From positions 2,117,001 to 2,181,000 of the forward strand of contig NC_092578.1 in NCBI RefSeq assembly GCF_037975245.1: a DNA stretch of 64,000 nt. Direction: 5' to 3'. The position numbers and the translations under genes were made by a program. The notes under the pieces are model-generated. The model did not search any database, was not told where the DNA came from, and saw nothing but the letters and a program-made list of their open reading frames with translations. The stretch comes from Apostichopus japonicus (Eukaryota; Echinodermata; Holothuroidea; Aspidochirotida; Stichopodidae). Position 1 is the stretch's first letter. Each line of letters opens with the position of its first letter. Below are positions 52,801 through 64,000 of the stretch, piece after piece.

Positions 52801-54884
52801 CCTAACACTAGTCACCATGTTAATTTATTTTTATTATCATATGAAGAAAACAGAAACCATCCTACGGGTACAGATTAGAGTATGGTGGGGGATGGGGAGG
52901 AGGTAAAGGAGAGGGTTTTGGGTAAACTCTCCCCTTATTGTGTACCACTTTAGAAACAGAAAAAAAGACAAAAGATTTCAAATTCAAATTTTTCACTTAT
53001 TTAATCTTCTAGAAATGAACAATAAAATAGTAAAAACTGTAAGATGGAAGTGTTGAACACTTGCAAATGTTAACTGATGATTCTGGCTCTGCGGCTACAT
53101 CGTAGCCGTATGGAAAGCCAAACTCGAACCAACCCGCGTGCTGCAAAGATTTGTCGGCAAGTTTAATCTGCCCATCAACAAAAGTATGATTTAAATAATA
53201 GAATGTAGACTTTATCTCTGTAAAAAATAGTGCATAGACATTTGTAATTTATTTATAGATTTTGTAGATACAATTTACAATATATTTTGCAGTAAAGAAG
53301 TATAAAGAAAGTATTTGCCTTTGTTCAAATCAGATTGATAAAACGAAATTTAAATACTTCAAATGACTGAGTGCAATAAACTTAAGGCACAGGAGTTGTT
53401 CTGCACTTATACAGAAAAGGACCTACACTTTTCTGTCAATATCAAAATCTGAAATCAAATTTCAATCCTTAAGATGTCTTAAATACCTGTCGGAAATGGT
53501 GACATAAAGAGGGGGTTTGGACTTGCTAATAGAGACAAACAAAGGAATATGGAACACCGGATTACACGATTATGAGTCGTTTAACCTTTATGGGATTCAT
53601 TCATGACGAAACAAAGGCAACAGCAATGGTGACATTTTGAGCGCAGTGGGCAAATTTCTGAAAATGTGAGAAAATTACAGTGTATGGCATGAACAGGATG
53701 GCCTCTTAGTGTACTGAACTCATTCGCAAAATTGGGTCAGACCACACGTAATGCGATATGTTTTCATGTGAAATATAATACATCTTTTGCATTGTCTTTG
53801 TTTAACCAAGGTAAATACCTTAGCATGTTGTTCCCTTTAGGTAATATATATATATATATAGTAATGTTCAGAACCTGACCGTAGTAATACAAAGAAATGT
53901 ACCTACAGTATCAAACATTAAAATCCTTACAGTAGTAGCAACAGATTACGTGTTACCATAGCAACTAGTATTTAAGAACAAAAGAGATTTATTACATTAA
54001 CAAGCAACGTCAGGTCAGTAGAAAATGGTGTGGTGCCATATAGCCTAACCAGATTTGATATTAACCAATTGTGTACGGTGGTAGTATATATATACGGTAC
54101 GTGCAGTATGCTGTACAGTTTTGTTAAAGAACGCTGTAACTTTTCCCATCTTCAGTACGTGGAAATATCTCAAACAATGGAAGCTTGTGACTTTGAAAGC
54201 AGCCTTCTTATATGCGATGGGTCTTATTATAAGAGCCATATAAATTTTATTCATAAAAGTATGCGGGTATTATGAGTCATCTGGAAGAATGTTAGTGACT
54301 CCCCTGATACCCCAACCCTCTCCTTCACCCCCCCCCCGATATTCTAACACTATGATTAGTCATCTTAATAATTGGCCATTAGTGTCTACAGTTGAATAAT
54401 TCTGGACCTTCACATGGAGCAATGTGTACTGACATACAGAGCCAGTGAATCAATTGTAATAATTACTATGCACGTCACCAATTAAAGCTATCGCCACAAT
54501 GATTCTAATGACTAAAATGTTTTATCTACCTATTAGCTCATTTCAAAACTTTGAAAATCATGGCTTAATTACTACTTTTCTTATATGAGAAGATTTTGAC
54601 TGAAGTAACAATAACAAAACAAGAATATAGTATATCTTGGCAAGATATGACCAACAAATATTCTCTTAAAGAAAGGCACCATTGAGTTTCAATCTACCAA
54701 TGTAGACATCATTGTTGCAGTGTGAACCTTGCATTTGGAGCATAAGTCGTTTCATCCCAAACAGGGGAAGAAGGAAAGCGCAATGTAAAGGAATTCTCCT
54801 TATTCCCCAACCCGACCGCTAAGAATTGCAGTCGAATTATATTCGAAATGGTGCAGAACCTTAAACGGAATGTGAAATTTTATT

Positions 54885-55165
54885 ACGCTCACAGGCACAT
54901 TCATAATAACCAACCCAACAACTGTGCCATTGTTCAAGTGTTACCGAGTTGTACTATAGTATGTTGTTCCTTCTTTTTATTTCCTTCCAGTATACATATA
55001 AAAAATTTCTTACGCTGACAGGCACATTCATAATATCCAACCCAACCTCGTGCGAATCCTCAGATTTAAAGAAGGAAATAACTGTGCCATTGTTCAAGTG
55101 TTTTCAAGATGTACTGTAATATGGTGTTCCTTCTTTTTATTTCCTTCCAGTATACATATAAAAAT
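54885..55165. repeat. Tandem duplication, about 125-155 bp unit, 2 copies
   Basis: Both copies read ttacgctsacaggcacattc, ataccaacccaac, aactgtgccattgttcaagtg, ttccttctttttatttcctt, ccagtatacatataaaaa. The second has an extra 30-base segment (ctcgtgcgaatcctcag...). Confidence 0.88.
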
Positions 55166-56357
55166 TATAGAGAGGAGTCATATAACACCTCAACAAGAAG
55201 AATAACTCGTATAAAAGTTTTTTTCTAAGATGATAGGATACCAAACATTCCAAGAATAACTAATATAAAAAGGTAGAAAATGTCAAGATGATAGGATATC
55301 ATATAAAATACATCTACTAATACAAAAGTTATTACATAAAACGATATAACAAACAGACTATAACAAACATTCTAAGTGCTCGAATGGAATGTATAAAGCA
55401 GCACGGTAAATAAATGAGTTGCTGTAAACTTAAGTTCCTTTCTGAAAGCCTGGTAAACGAGTTTCTGAAACTATTAATCGCCTGTTGTGGCTAACATTAA
55501 AACGCAACCAACTGCTTTAAATTTTGAGGACAAGATTCAAGCACCAGCCATACCTGTATCAAACCTACTTCGTAGTTATATATGTACACACACGCACGGA
55601 TATAGAAGTGCCTGTATCAATACAGAAGCACTGCACATATACAGGGCTATATCATTACATGTATACACATATCACCATTATGTTAGCAGGAAGTATCGTG
55701 ATCAAATTGTGAATTCTGAAACTATGATTTAGTTTCTACATTCATGGTGAGAATGGCTAAATCATATTTCACAGTATGTTCTAAGGTCATGGATCATAAA
55801 CATCTTTCACTTGCGTTCATGTCATGTCAGAGCTATTGAAACTATTGACATGGGACTACTATGTAAGAGTGGAATACTTGTCCAAATGACCGAGTACTGT
55901 ATGACCGAGTTTGAAATCCATTTGAAGCATATAATAAACTGATACCTGTGAATTACATACGATGGGGAAATCCCACAATACTGATATCATTTACTGGTTG
56001 GTTTTCTTACACAAATAAACACTGCTTGGTTGCTGGTACTGAAAAGAACAGCCAAATGATAGTATCGTTTAATAGCTCGAAGTAATTTACGACAGATTTG
56101 TACAACCCTGACAAAACTCTTTGGCTAAAGCTTGTGAGTTGAAAGTAGTATTCAATTGACCCAAAGTTCACATGTTATTTATAACTTGAGGCATTCATGT
56201 CCGCCCCTGCCCAAGAAGTTTAAGCTGGGTAGAGAGCCCTAATTATTATGTATCTTTGGTCTTTCAGTATGAAATGCACAGCATTGCTTACTTAAGCTAA
56301 TCCCATCAAGCCTGTTGAAGTGGAGCATGCCCTCATTTGGGATTTCATTTGGAGGCC

Positions 56358-56986
56358 TTACAACCAAATTTCATCTTTATCCATATCTGGTATAAGCTTC
56401 TTCAGGGTCTTCCGTTTCAAAGACGGTGCTCCTGGGGGATCCCCCGACACTTTAGACGATGGCGTCCTTGCTTCAAGAGACGACATTGTCTCAGCTTCTG
56501 GCTCTTCTTCCAGTAGCTCGTCCACATCGATTTCACTGACCTCGCTGCTTGATGCATCTGCAAATCCACTTTCTTCAGAATGTTCAAAATTTGTCTCATT
56601 AGTTTGGTCCTTATCATCACTCAAAGGAGTTTGATTGTCACTCCCACTCTTGTTGCTGCTGGGACCCACATCTGTTCCTCCTACTTTGTAGTGGCCATCA
56701 ACATCATCCATCGTGTTCACTTCATTAACAGGTAAATGTTCTTCAGAGGACATGGTGAACACAGGGGAGAGACCGTCACCCCTTTCTCTCAACTCTGGTA
56801 GCGTAGATTTGCTTTCTCCATCTTCCCTCACACTGCTCCTCCTCGCAGATGAGACTTCACTGTCACTGCATCCAGAGACGCGCCTGGAGACAACTGGAAT
56901 TGGATTTGGTTGGTGAGGCTGTTCTATTATCTCTGAGAGATGTCTGTCAGAGTCAAGACTCCCTGCATCTGATACGGAATCATCAT
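56358..56986 (-). CDS. SH3BP5-like: SH3BP5 last coding exon: acidic Ser-rich tail
   Basis: 629 nt to TAA at 56358-56360, acceptor tctcctacag. Tail of about 209 residues with many Ser/Asp/Glu, e.g. SVSDAGSLDSDRHLSEIIEQ and SSEVSEIDVDELLEEEPEAE, and a basic-to-acidic end (LKRKTLKKLIPDMDKDEIWL). Low complexity suggests disorder. Confidence 0.93.
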
Positions 56987-59900
56987 CTGTAGGAGAAACA
57001 AAAACAGACATGAGGACAAGCTGGTGAAGAGCACAACTTTACATCATGGACACGACTTTGAAGCAAATAGAAAACTTGAAGCAAGTCACCTGAAGCTATG
57101 AAATTTGTCAAGTTTTCAGGTACCGTGTTTGTGAGCGAAAAATAAATAAAAACTTTTTAACACAGTCATCAACCCATATCTTAAATATTTAATAGGCTTT
57201 AACAGAAGTGTATGCCCCTTCAGTTTTCTTAGGCCCCACTGACCCCTGACCCTGAGCTCTGAACCCAAGCTTACTCTCGTCAGGCCTTGCTATATCTGTA
57301 GTAACCCTATGTAAGTTCCAGCAGGAATTTGCCCAAAGAATAATGCAAAGTTTCTTGTTCTGTTGCTTATGTTAGTACCAATTGATATAACAGAAGGCCT
57401 CCATTGTTATCTAACATCTACAGATATTGATATCAGATATAGATATACAGATCTTTATATATATATATACACCAATATTGTTCAAGTATCTGTACCTGGT
57501 AAATCTAGATTGATAACTTCCAGCTCTTCAAACTCTTGAGTGGTCTCTGCTCCTACCCCTATCCCTCTTCTCTGAGCATCAAGAGTAGCTTTCAGTTCTC
57601 GTTTTTCGTGGATTGATTCAGAGATGGTTTCGAGGTGCATCAATGCTTGTCTATATCTCATCTTTGCCTCGGATAGTTTCTCCTGGTTTTCAATGACTTT
57701 CGCTTTAAACTCTTTTAGTCGTTTTTCCGAGGTTGCTTTAATTTCGTAGTATGGCCTGTGGTAATGAAGAAGGGCAAACGTGAAGTCAACTTTTACCAAA
57801 TTTTGTATAAACAGACGATCATAGACAAATAAAGTCGATGTTTATGACGTACAGCGAGCTCGGCAGTGGAGGTCGAGCTATTCTCACAGGCGGCCTACCA
57901 GGCACTCGGAAATATTCGTAATAAACATACCGAGCATTCACAGACACCGTAATCCCTAATAAACCCTCTTGGCACGGTGTCAACTTCACCGAAAGTATCA
58001 ATGGAAATAAATGTCACAGTCAGGGAAATAGATTGACATTCCATTACACAATCGGACACAATCGGAAGTTATAAATATTTGACCTGCTGACATCTGAGAA
58101 ATCTATGACGTGCGCTCGTACGTCAGACAGTGATAAGGTTAGGTTAAAAATGTATTATCCCTAAACAGTAGGCTGGCGCATGCACGCATACCGTCTGCTT
58201 GCTGTATGATTGTCTGTGTTTATTTACGTTTGCTGAGAGGGCGAACACTACAATGTGCGTGCCATGCACTACCATTGTAAACGTAAACAATACGATTAAA
58301 GTTGGCAGCAGAAGTTAAGCACAGTGTAACTCTCCGTTGTAACCGTATCATGTGATGACGTACGAACGCTTACTGCTCTTGTTATGATTTTCGGTGATGA
58401 TTTGAAAGGCGGTTTAACATGAAACTCATGCTAAGATTCCTTCCAACCCTTATCGTTTTTGTTCGTCTGCTCAATTAAACTAGCAAATTACTAGTATCTA
58501 TTGATCTGTATAGGCTATGGCTTCGATCCACGGTGTATAGAGTTCATTTATTATCGGGGAATGATTTTTGTATTTATGTAGTTTGATGGTCTGTATAAAT
58601 GTATCGTGAATATCGCACGGCATTAGTATACGGTCTGCTGTGTTAAAACAAAACATTGCAATTGCTTTCCCGGGAATCTCCTATTTTTCAAGTGTCACCT
58701 ACATGTATGAATCTATAGCCAAAGTTTATTTATCAGTTCATTCGGAATTGATTTACATGAGATGCGTACGAATTAGGGTGTTACCTGTAAACTCACTATT
58801 ACGTCAGGCATTATAAATTACACGTGCTGATGTCATCAACACGTTTGGCACACTTTTTCGAGCAATTTGAGCGCGAGATATCCATAATCGATGACAAGTA
58901 CATTATGTATTAAATATCTCCATCATTTTACGGGGAATAGTTTTCGTTTGAACGGCCATGACCTACTTGGCCAAAACATCCCTCTGGTTCGAATTTGACT
59001 GAAACAAGCCCGTGTAGGCATATATTAAGGCTAGAATTCATAGCAAACGGTCGATAATACCAGAGGTCAAATTTAGGGTAAGTTAAGGTAAGACCCAATG
59101 TGAGTAAAAGGTTTTCACGTGAAAGGATCGAATGACTGTCCATATAACGATGATGAACTGCTTCATTTGTGTACAGATCTGCAGATTTTCTTCTCATTTC
59201 ACAAGCAAAGTTTACTTTATCCATGAATGAGTCTGGGAATGAGTGTATTTTGCATACATTTTGTTTTCATTTTTTGGGGGAAGGGGGAGAGGGGTAGGAA
59301 TAGGATATGGAATAGTGTAGTTTGTTAAAACTGTTTCATAATATTATGTAAAAAAAATTGTTATCTGATTTTCTTTATGTATCTTTGTCACAGAGAAAAA
59401 ATCTCACACATTTGGACTAAATCAAATTTACGACAAACTTATAAAAGTTCGTAATTTGATTACCACAGATATATACTTAAGCGAGAACAGACTATAAAGA
59501 TGGTAACGATGAGTTTTACCTTGACTTTGCTATTGATGACTTAAACTTCTTAGCCAGAAAGTCCACTCTTTGTTGTGCTTCTCTGTAAGCTTGTGCCTTT
59601 TGGTCATGGTCGACCTGACTACGAATCTTTTCTTCTTTGGCTTCGTTTAACTAATAAAAAGAAATAAAGATAAATAATGAAATAGTCAACAAAAATTGAC
59701 AAAAATAATAACCACAGAGATGACCTAAATACCACGAAGCCGCAACTGAAGGAAACAAAGGAAAATATAACAAGCTTGGAAAGGAATATTCACAACTTGA
59801 TTTTTTGTTTGCCTGGAATTGCTACGGTGATCTAATTAATTAATTACTGTGCTCTAGGAAAGTAGGCTATAGGCTACAAGTCATACTCGGGTTAAATCTT

Positions 59901-62798
59901 CTTGGACCTCCACGAATCCACCCCCTGCACACCCCCCCCCCCACCACACCCCTCCCGCTTTGTCGTGGTTCCATTATGTCTTGTCACATATAAAGTATGA
60001 ACAAATGGGCAATGTGCCAAACAATCGAAAAATATAGGAACCTACACAATATGTCATAAGTTCAAAAGCAAACAGGAATCAAACATTGAGAGAAATCTAT
60101 TTCAATTTTCTTGAACTTTTGTTCAACTATTTACGAGGGAACCAGACTCCACGTACCTTGGTGGTTGCGTGGTTAAGCATTTCCTGCAGAGCTGCGTCAA
60201 ATTCTCTCCTTTTTTCTCCGTCAAAAGTTGTGGATTCGGCTCTGTCTATCGTCTCTTTGGCGGCATTGTAAATATCTACAACATTGTGGTACTTATGGGC
60301 CGCTTCCTGAGCTTTCGCCAAAGCCTATAAGGTAATAATAACAGAACACAAAAGAGCTTTAGTTATCTGTAAGCAGTAGTATCAGAGACGTATCAATGGG
60401 GAATATTCTAAGAGGGGTTCAAATTTTGGGCACGCTAGGGCCTCGATTCCCGTGAACGGTGTTATCAAACACTTGCACGACGAATCAATGTTGTATTCAT
60501 GTCCGTAAGTCCAAACTGACTATAGGAAAAGAGTGGTAAGAGCCGTACCGATATTGAAATTTGATATGTTGCTTTCCAAGCCAATGAAGTTAATACTGTA
60601 CCGTCAAAGTACAGGTATAGGTGACTATATAGGAAGGATAGAGGTTCATATTTACACCAGACAATGTACAAGAAATGTAAACCGGGGAAAGATGATAAAT
60701 TCATGTCGTAAACCACAATACAGTGAGATTTTGTACGCAAAGACGTTACGTGCTTCAATACGTACAGTATAAAATATGCTTCATCACGTCACATGCCTCA
60801 ATACGTACAATATGAAATATGCTTCATAAATAATGTGGTGTATATATGTATTGTCATTAACTAATAACTTCCTGGTCGTTGTTATTATTAGACGTAATGA
60901 TGACATTGGGAAAGCTTCACTACTCTATCTCAATCCATTTGTATATGCAGATAGAAAGACAGATACATGTAGGCTTATAAACAGAAGGACGGACGGACGG
61001 AAGGACGGACAGACAGATATAAACATCACTTATCGTCCGAAGAAAGGATACATATAAAGAGGCTCTTCAGCATCAAACTTAATGTGGACAGATCGATACC
61101 GCGCGGACACCTGTAATTTCTTACAACATAGTTCTTAGCCTATAGCAACAATTTTAATTCGCCACTTCCATATTTGGAGTAGCTTAATCACGTGACATGA
61201 AGCTTCAGCGAGATCTGTTTTACACCTCTGTCACTGTGTGTGTTGATTCAAGTATAGAAGCAAACAGTGGGGACAGAGTTTTGTGGTAAATTTGCCACCA
61301 TGACTCATTGCAGCTTTACTGCTATAGAAAACAATTGTCACAAACCGCGACAAAGAACATCTGTCGGTCGAAGAGCAAATTGCTCGGCCCTGGAAAGAAT
61401 ACACAGTGTCAATTATACAATTTTATAAGGCAATAAAGGGAAATATTGTTGGTGTACTGAGCAACTTCACTAGAAATGTGTACACCCAACCGTGACTGTT
61501 TATTATATACCGTATCGTGTCATATTCTATATTTAAAAGTGTTTGCTCTGCAGGGTTGAGTCATGCGATGAAATTGCAAGTAAATTTCGTAGTAAAAAAT
61601 GAATGTACCGTACCTAATTAAACCTATTGTATGTATTGTTAAGTTATACTTGTTGTGAATGGCTGTACTGTTAATTATTGCTGATGTAACTTCCTCCTTT
61701 ACGTCAAGTCAGGTGTTTCCCCCTCTATACTTGCCGATAGGACCTATTGCGTAATTATCAATTTCGTTATGTTCCAATTATTACATGACAGTTTTACAAG
61801 TTCTCTTTATATTTGCTTTCGAGTCTTCTTATATTCCTGATACAATGTTTCCTTCTTTCGTTTTGTCTCGATGGCTAATGCAGCATATTTTTCTGATGTC
61901 CACCATTCTTAGGTAATGTGCGTGGTAGCAATAGCGACAGAATGGTGGAAGTATGTTACCCCTAAATTCAACTGTGTCATAACTTTGGTGGAGTTACCTT
62001 CACATGAGCCTAAAACTATACATTCTACAGTGCATTATCAATAAATAGGCTTGTTGTTATACAAAACAAAACGATTTTAAGTCGTAACATGGAGATCTAA
62101 AGCCTTGTGGTCGAAGTGATGCTTGTATTCCCCTCCCCCCTCCCACTTTCCACACCCTAACCCAACCAACTGGTAGCGTTTTCATTACTTCTATAGAGTA
62201 TGAACTGTGATTCAAGAAAACCTTCATGGGGCGCGCACAGGGAAAAAAAAACACCGTGCATGATCTGAAAGAAAATATAATAAGCACCTCCTTTGCTTCA
62301 TCACTGGCAGTATGAAACGCTCTGGCTTTCCTTATCGATCTCTTGTGCTGTTTAATCTTCTCTGCTTGACGCTGTGCATACTCTGTAAGAGTCAATCTGT
62401 GGTTCTGACGTATATCCTGAATATGCAATGATGAAAAATAAGGAATAATGACAAGCATATAATAATTAGCAGAGCAAACAATGAAGCCAAAAAAAAAGCG
62501 TTTTTCAAGGAATTCGCGAATTTAAAGTTTACAATCAGTGTGTAAACCAGCTTTACGACATAAGAGCACAGACTGAACACAGTCGCATATACCAGCGGTT
62601 TATTTAATTACAAATAATCATTAATAAATATAAGTTATATATTACAGTATCGGCAATATGTAAAGAAACATAGCTACGGTGTGTGTAATATAATTTAAGA
62701 AGAGCTATGGCTGTCAATTGAACATTTTGACTTACCTCGAGTTCTTTCTCTAACGTGTTAATTTCTTCAGATGTCGAATTCAGTTGCTCAAGCTCCTC
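56358..62798 (-). CDS. SH3BP5-like: SH3BP5-family protein (Rab11 GEF), 3' six exons
   Basis: Homologue of SH3BP5/SH3BP5L (C. elegans REI-1), which in animals activates Rab11 through a long coiled coil and, in mammals, binds BTK and JNK. - strand exons 62736-62798, 62288-62416, 60157-60324, 59520-59650, 57496-57755 and 56358-56986, all phase-linked, give about 457 residues; the first exon(s) are beyond or near the window end. The coiled-coil part contains EELEQLNSTSEEINTLEKEL, AKAQEAAHKYHNVVDIYNAA, KRREFDAALQEMLNHATTK, NEAKEEKIRSQVDHDQKAQA, RPYYEIKATSEKRLKEFKAK and SEAKMRYRQALMHLETISES, matching family blocks in order. The C-terminal exon is an acidic Ser-rich disordered tail, typical in character but not in sequence, ending LIPDMDKDEIWL. 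Confidence 0.93.
56987..57495 (-). other. SH3BP5 intron
   Basis: About 510 bp with a short (AT)n near 57457. Nothing else seen. Confidence 0.7.
57496..57755 (-). CDS. SH3BP5-like: SH3BP5 exon
   Basis: 260 nt, acceptor ttaccacag, donor GTACAG. Encodes RPYYEIKATSEKRLKEFKAK, VIENQEKLSEAKMRYRQALM, LETISESIHEKRELKATLDA and QRRGIGVGAE. The ..SKPY.E.K. and ..L..IS..IH..R blocks are the family core, and RG.GVGAE is also conserved. Confidence 0.96.
57756..59519 (-). other. SH3BP5 intron with CpG-richer segment
   Basis: About 1.8 kb. The 58,080-58,880 part is richer in CpG than the rest and has several TGACG/CGTCA motifs. The - strand frame around 58,928-59,224 has no recognisable protein features. 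Confidence 0.55.
59520..59650 (-). CDS. SH3BP5-like: SH3BP5 exon
   Basis: 131 nt, acceptor tttattag, donor GTAAAA, leaving in phase 2. Encodes LNEAKEEKIRSQVDHDQKAQ, AYREAQQRVDFLAKKFKSSI, AKS. Confidence 0.95.
59651..60156 (-). other. SH3BP5 intron
   Basis: About 500 bp with a C-rich stretch near 59930-59955. Nothing else seen. Confidence 0.7.
60157..60324 (-). CDS. SH3BP5-like: SH3BP5 exon
   Basis: 168 nt, phase 0/0, acceptor ccttatag, donor GTACGT. Encodes AKAQEAAHKYHNVVDIYNAA, KETIDRAESTTFDGEKRREF and DAALQEMLNHATTK. The ..AKETI..AE... and W/LQEMLNHAT blocks are diagnostic. Confidence 0.96.
60325..62287 (-). other. SH3BP5 intron
   Basis: About 2 kb. Contains a short GGAC/CAGA repeat at 60985-61020 and a near-duplicate pair (gcttcaatacgtacagtata / gcctcaatacgtacaatatg) at 60750-60830. 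No exon supported. Confidence 0.65.
62288..62416 (-). CDS. SH3BP5-like: SH3BP5 exon
   Basis: 129 nt, phase 0/0, acceptor catattcag, donor GTGCTT. Encodes DIRQNHRLTLTEYAQRQAEK and IKQHKRSIRKARAFHTASDE. Confidence 0.9.
62417..62735 (-). other. SH3BP5 intron
   Basis: About 320 bp, AT-rich, nothing seen. Confidence 0.7.
62736..62798 (-). CDS. SH3BP5-like: SH3BP5 exon, first visible
   Basis: 63 nt, acceptor cttttcag, donor GTAAGT. Encodes EELEQLNSTSEEINTLEKEL E, the start of the coiled coil. Confidence 0.88.
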
Positions 62799-64000
62799 CT
62801 GAAAAGGGAACGAGAGAAAACGTCACAGTGCCAGTGCTCAACCAATATTCTTGTGAACCACAGTATACATTACTACTTCTGACCACTACAACATTATATA
62901 GTGGAAAATCAATACCGCCTGGCGCCTTTGCAAAGAACATATTTCAAAGAACATAACTTTGATTCGATACCAGTCCTTCCTTCTCACCCTTCCCGCCCTC
63001 CCCCTCCTCAAACCTACAGATTGTTGCCTTTACGCCAAATGCTCAGTTTTATCTATTTTACAGTATGTTGATGTTTACTATAGTTGGTGTTGCTATTTAA
63101 CCGATAAGAGTTTACAGACACACTCGATTTGGTAACATTTCCATACATATGGCGGTAGAAGACAAAATATAAAGGCCAAGCACTATATATATATCGGTAT
63201 TTGTACCCTTTACACGTCTTACAAAATAACAGGCTCCAAAGAGATTTGGCGGAACGGGCGCCAAGTACTGATAATTTCCCCCAGAATGATCACAAAGCGT
63301 TGGGTGTTCCAAAAAGACACAATGCAGGTCTCTATATGGTACAAAATGTGTGAAGGGAAGGGATAGGGCGAGTTTAGCAACGAAAGTAAACATAAAAAAT
63401 CTTTGCTTTGAGTCTATGGAAGTAATTGTTTTAATATGACTCATAATGATATGATCCAAATTTTTCGACTTTTCAGACTGTTCATACTGCGCATGTATAT
63501 AATTCATCATTGACAATTTTTTGATGTAACATGGATGCACAATGTGCAAAATAATATACAGGACGAGAGGTGCAAGCTCTTTCGAATCGACAATCACACC
63601 CCCGCCCCCCTCCCCTCTCTTCCGCAATTTATAGCACCACCTAACTACAGCACCACCTAACTGAGGCCTATCTTTTCATGAATGGGACCGGGAAAACAGA
63701 GTTGAGGGTGAGGAGGGGGCGATGGGGGCACACAATTCAACGCGTCCACACTCCACAGGCATCCCTGTATGACATAGGAAACTATCAATTCAACAATGAT
63801 TTTACAGCAACTTCATAACCGAGACCATTCCAAGTATCATGGAGTTATTATTGTATGTACAGTTAGCTGTGCAGTTATGTCGGAGCCAAAGACATAAGTT
63901 AATCTCTAGTTTTCAAGGTTTCTCCTGCATAAACCGATTTTCTTCCACAAAACTCGGAACAATCGATCCAAGTGAACTATGACATGCAGTATACAAAGAT
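62799..64000. other. SH3BP5 upstream intron or flank
   Basis: No further SH3BP5 exon recognised. A 171-codon - strand open frame at 63112-63627 overlaps simple and C-rich sequence and has no family features, so I do not call it a gene. Confidence 0.5.

Larger units (their letters stand above)
50348..56357. other. Convergent intergenic region
   Basis: 3' flanks of the + strand dsRBD gene and - strand SH3BP5. Holds a hAT-type MITE (50775-51070), a repeat with G-run ends (52510-52800), a tandem duplication (54885-55165), short (AT)n near 53842, and AT-rich unique sequence. I see no exon I can support. Confidence 0.5.

Noticed and set aside
58928..59224. 98-codon - strand frame in an SH3BP5 intron
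   Set aside because: No splice signals in phase with the neighbours and no family features.
63112..63627. 171-codon - strand frame near the window end
   Set aside because: No recognisable domain, spans low-complexity C-rich sequence, and does not continue SH3BP5.

Overview
This window is a piece of animal nuclear genome. Its genes are split into short exons with GT-AG introns (one GC-AG), and they sit in AT-rich DNA full of microsatellites, minisatellites, MITE-like elements, LINE 3' ends and SINEs. The gene set and the repeat style suggest a marine invertebrate deuterostome, perhaps an echinoderm such as a sea cucumber. The species is an inference; nothing in the sequence names it.

Layout. 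(1) About 2.0-23.4 kb, + strand: the 3' half of a membrane adenylyl cyclase of the ADCY5/6 type, covering the second transmembrane cassette and the whole C2 catalytic domain. It ends either in a stop at 20,010-20,012 or, by phase-compatible splicing, in two small extra exons ending at 23,447. (2) 32.8-37.0 kb, + strand: the last three exons of a highly charged helical/coiled-coil protein that I do not recognise. (3) 43.9-39.9 kb, - strand: a complete TACO1/YebC-family mitochondrial translation activator in five coding exons. (4) 47.5-50.3 kb, + strand: a complete three-dsRBD protein of the PRKRA/TARBP2/Loquacious family in five coding exons. (5) 62.8-56.4 kb, - strand: the six 3'-most exons of an SH3BP5 (Rab11 GEF) homologue, whose 5' end lies beyond the window.

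Exons were assembled by reading splice sites, and phases agree at every junction I report. Genes 2 and 3 are convergent, 3 and 4 divergent, 4 and 5 convergent. The genes are functionally unrelated; I see no cluster or operon-like system.

The most unusual sequence is non-coding: a five-copy, 96-bp array that multiplies a splice acceptor and the start of a cyclase transmembrane exon; a 191-bp retroposed element beginning at the +1 position of U2 snRNA and flanked by a perfect 12-bp direct repeat; a MITE inserted 35 bp before a cyclase exon; and several tandem or inverted duplications in introns. No tRNA or rRNA gene and no CRISPR array was seen.
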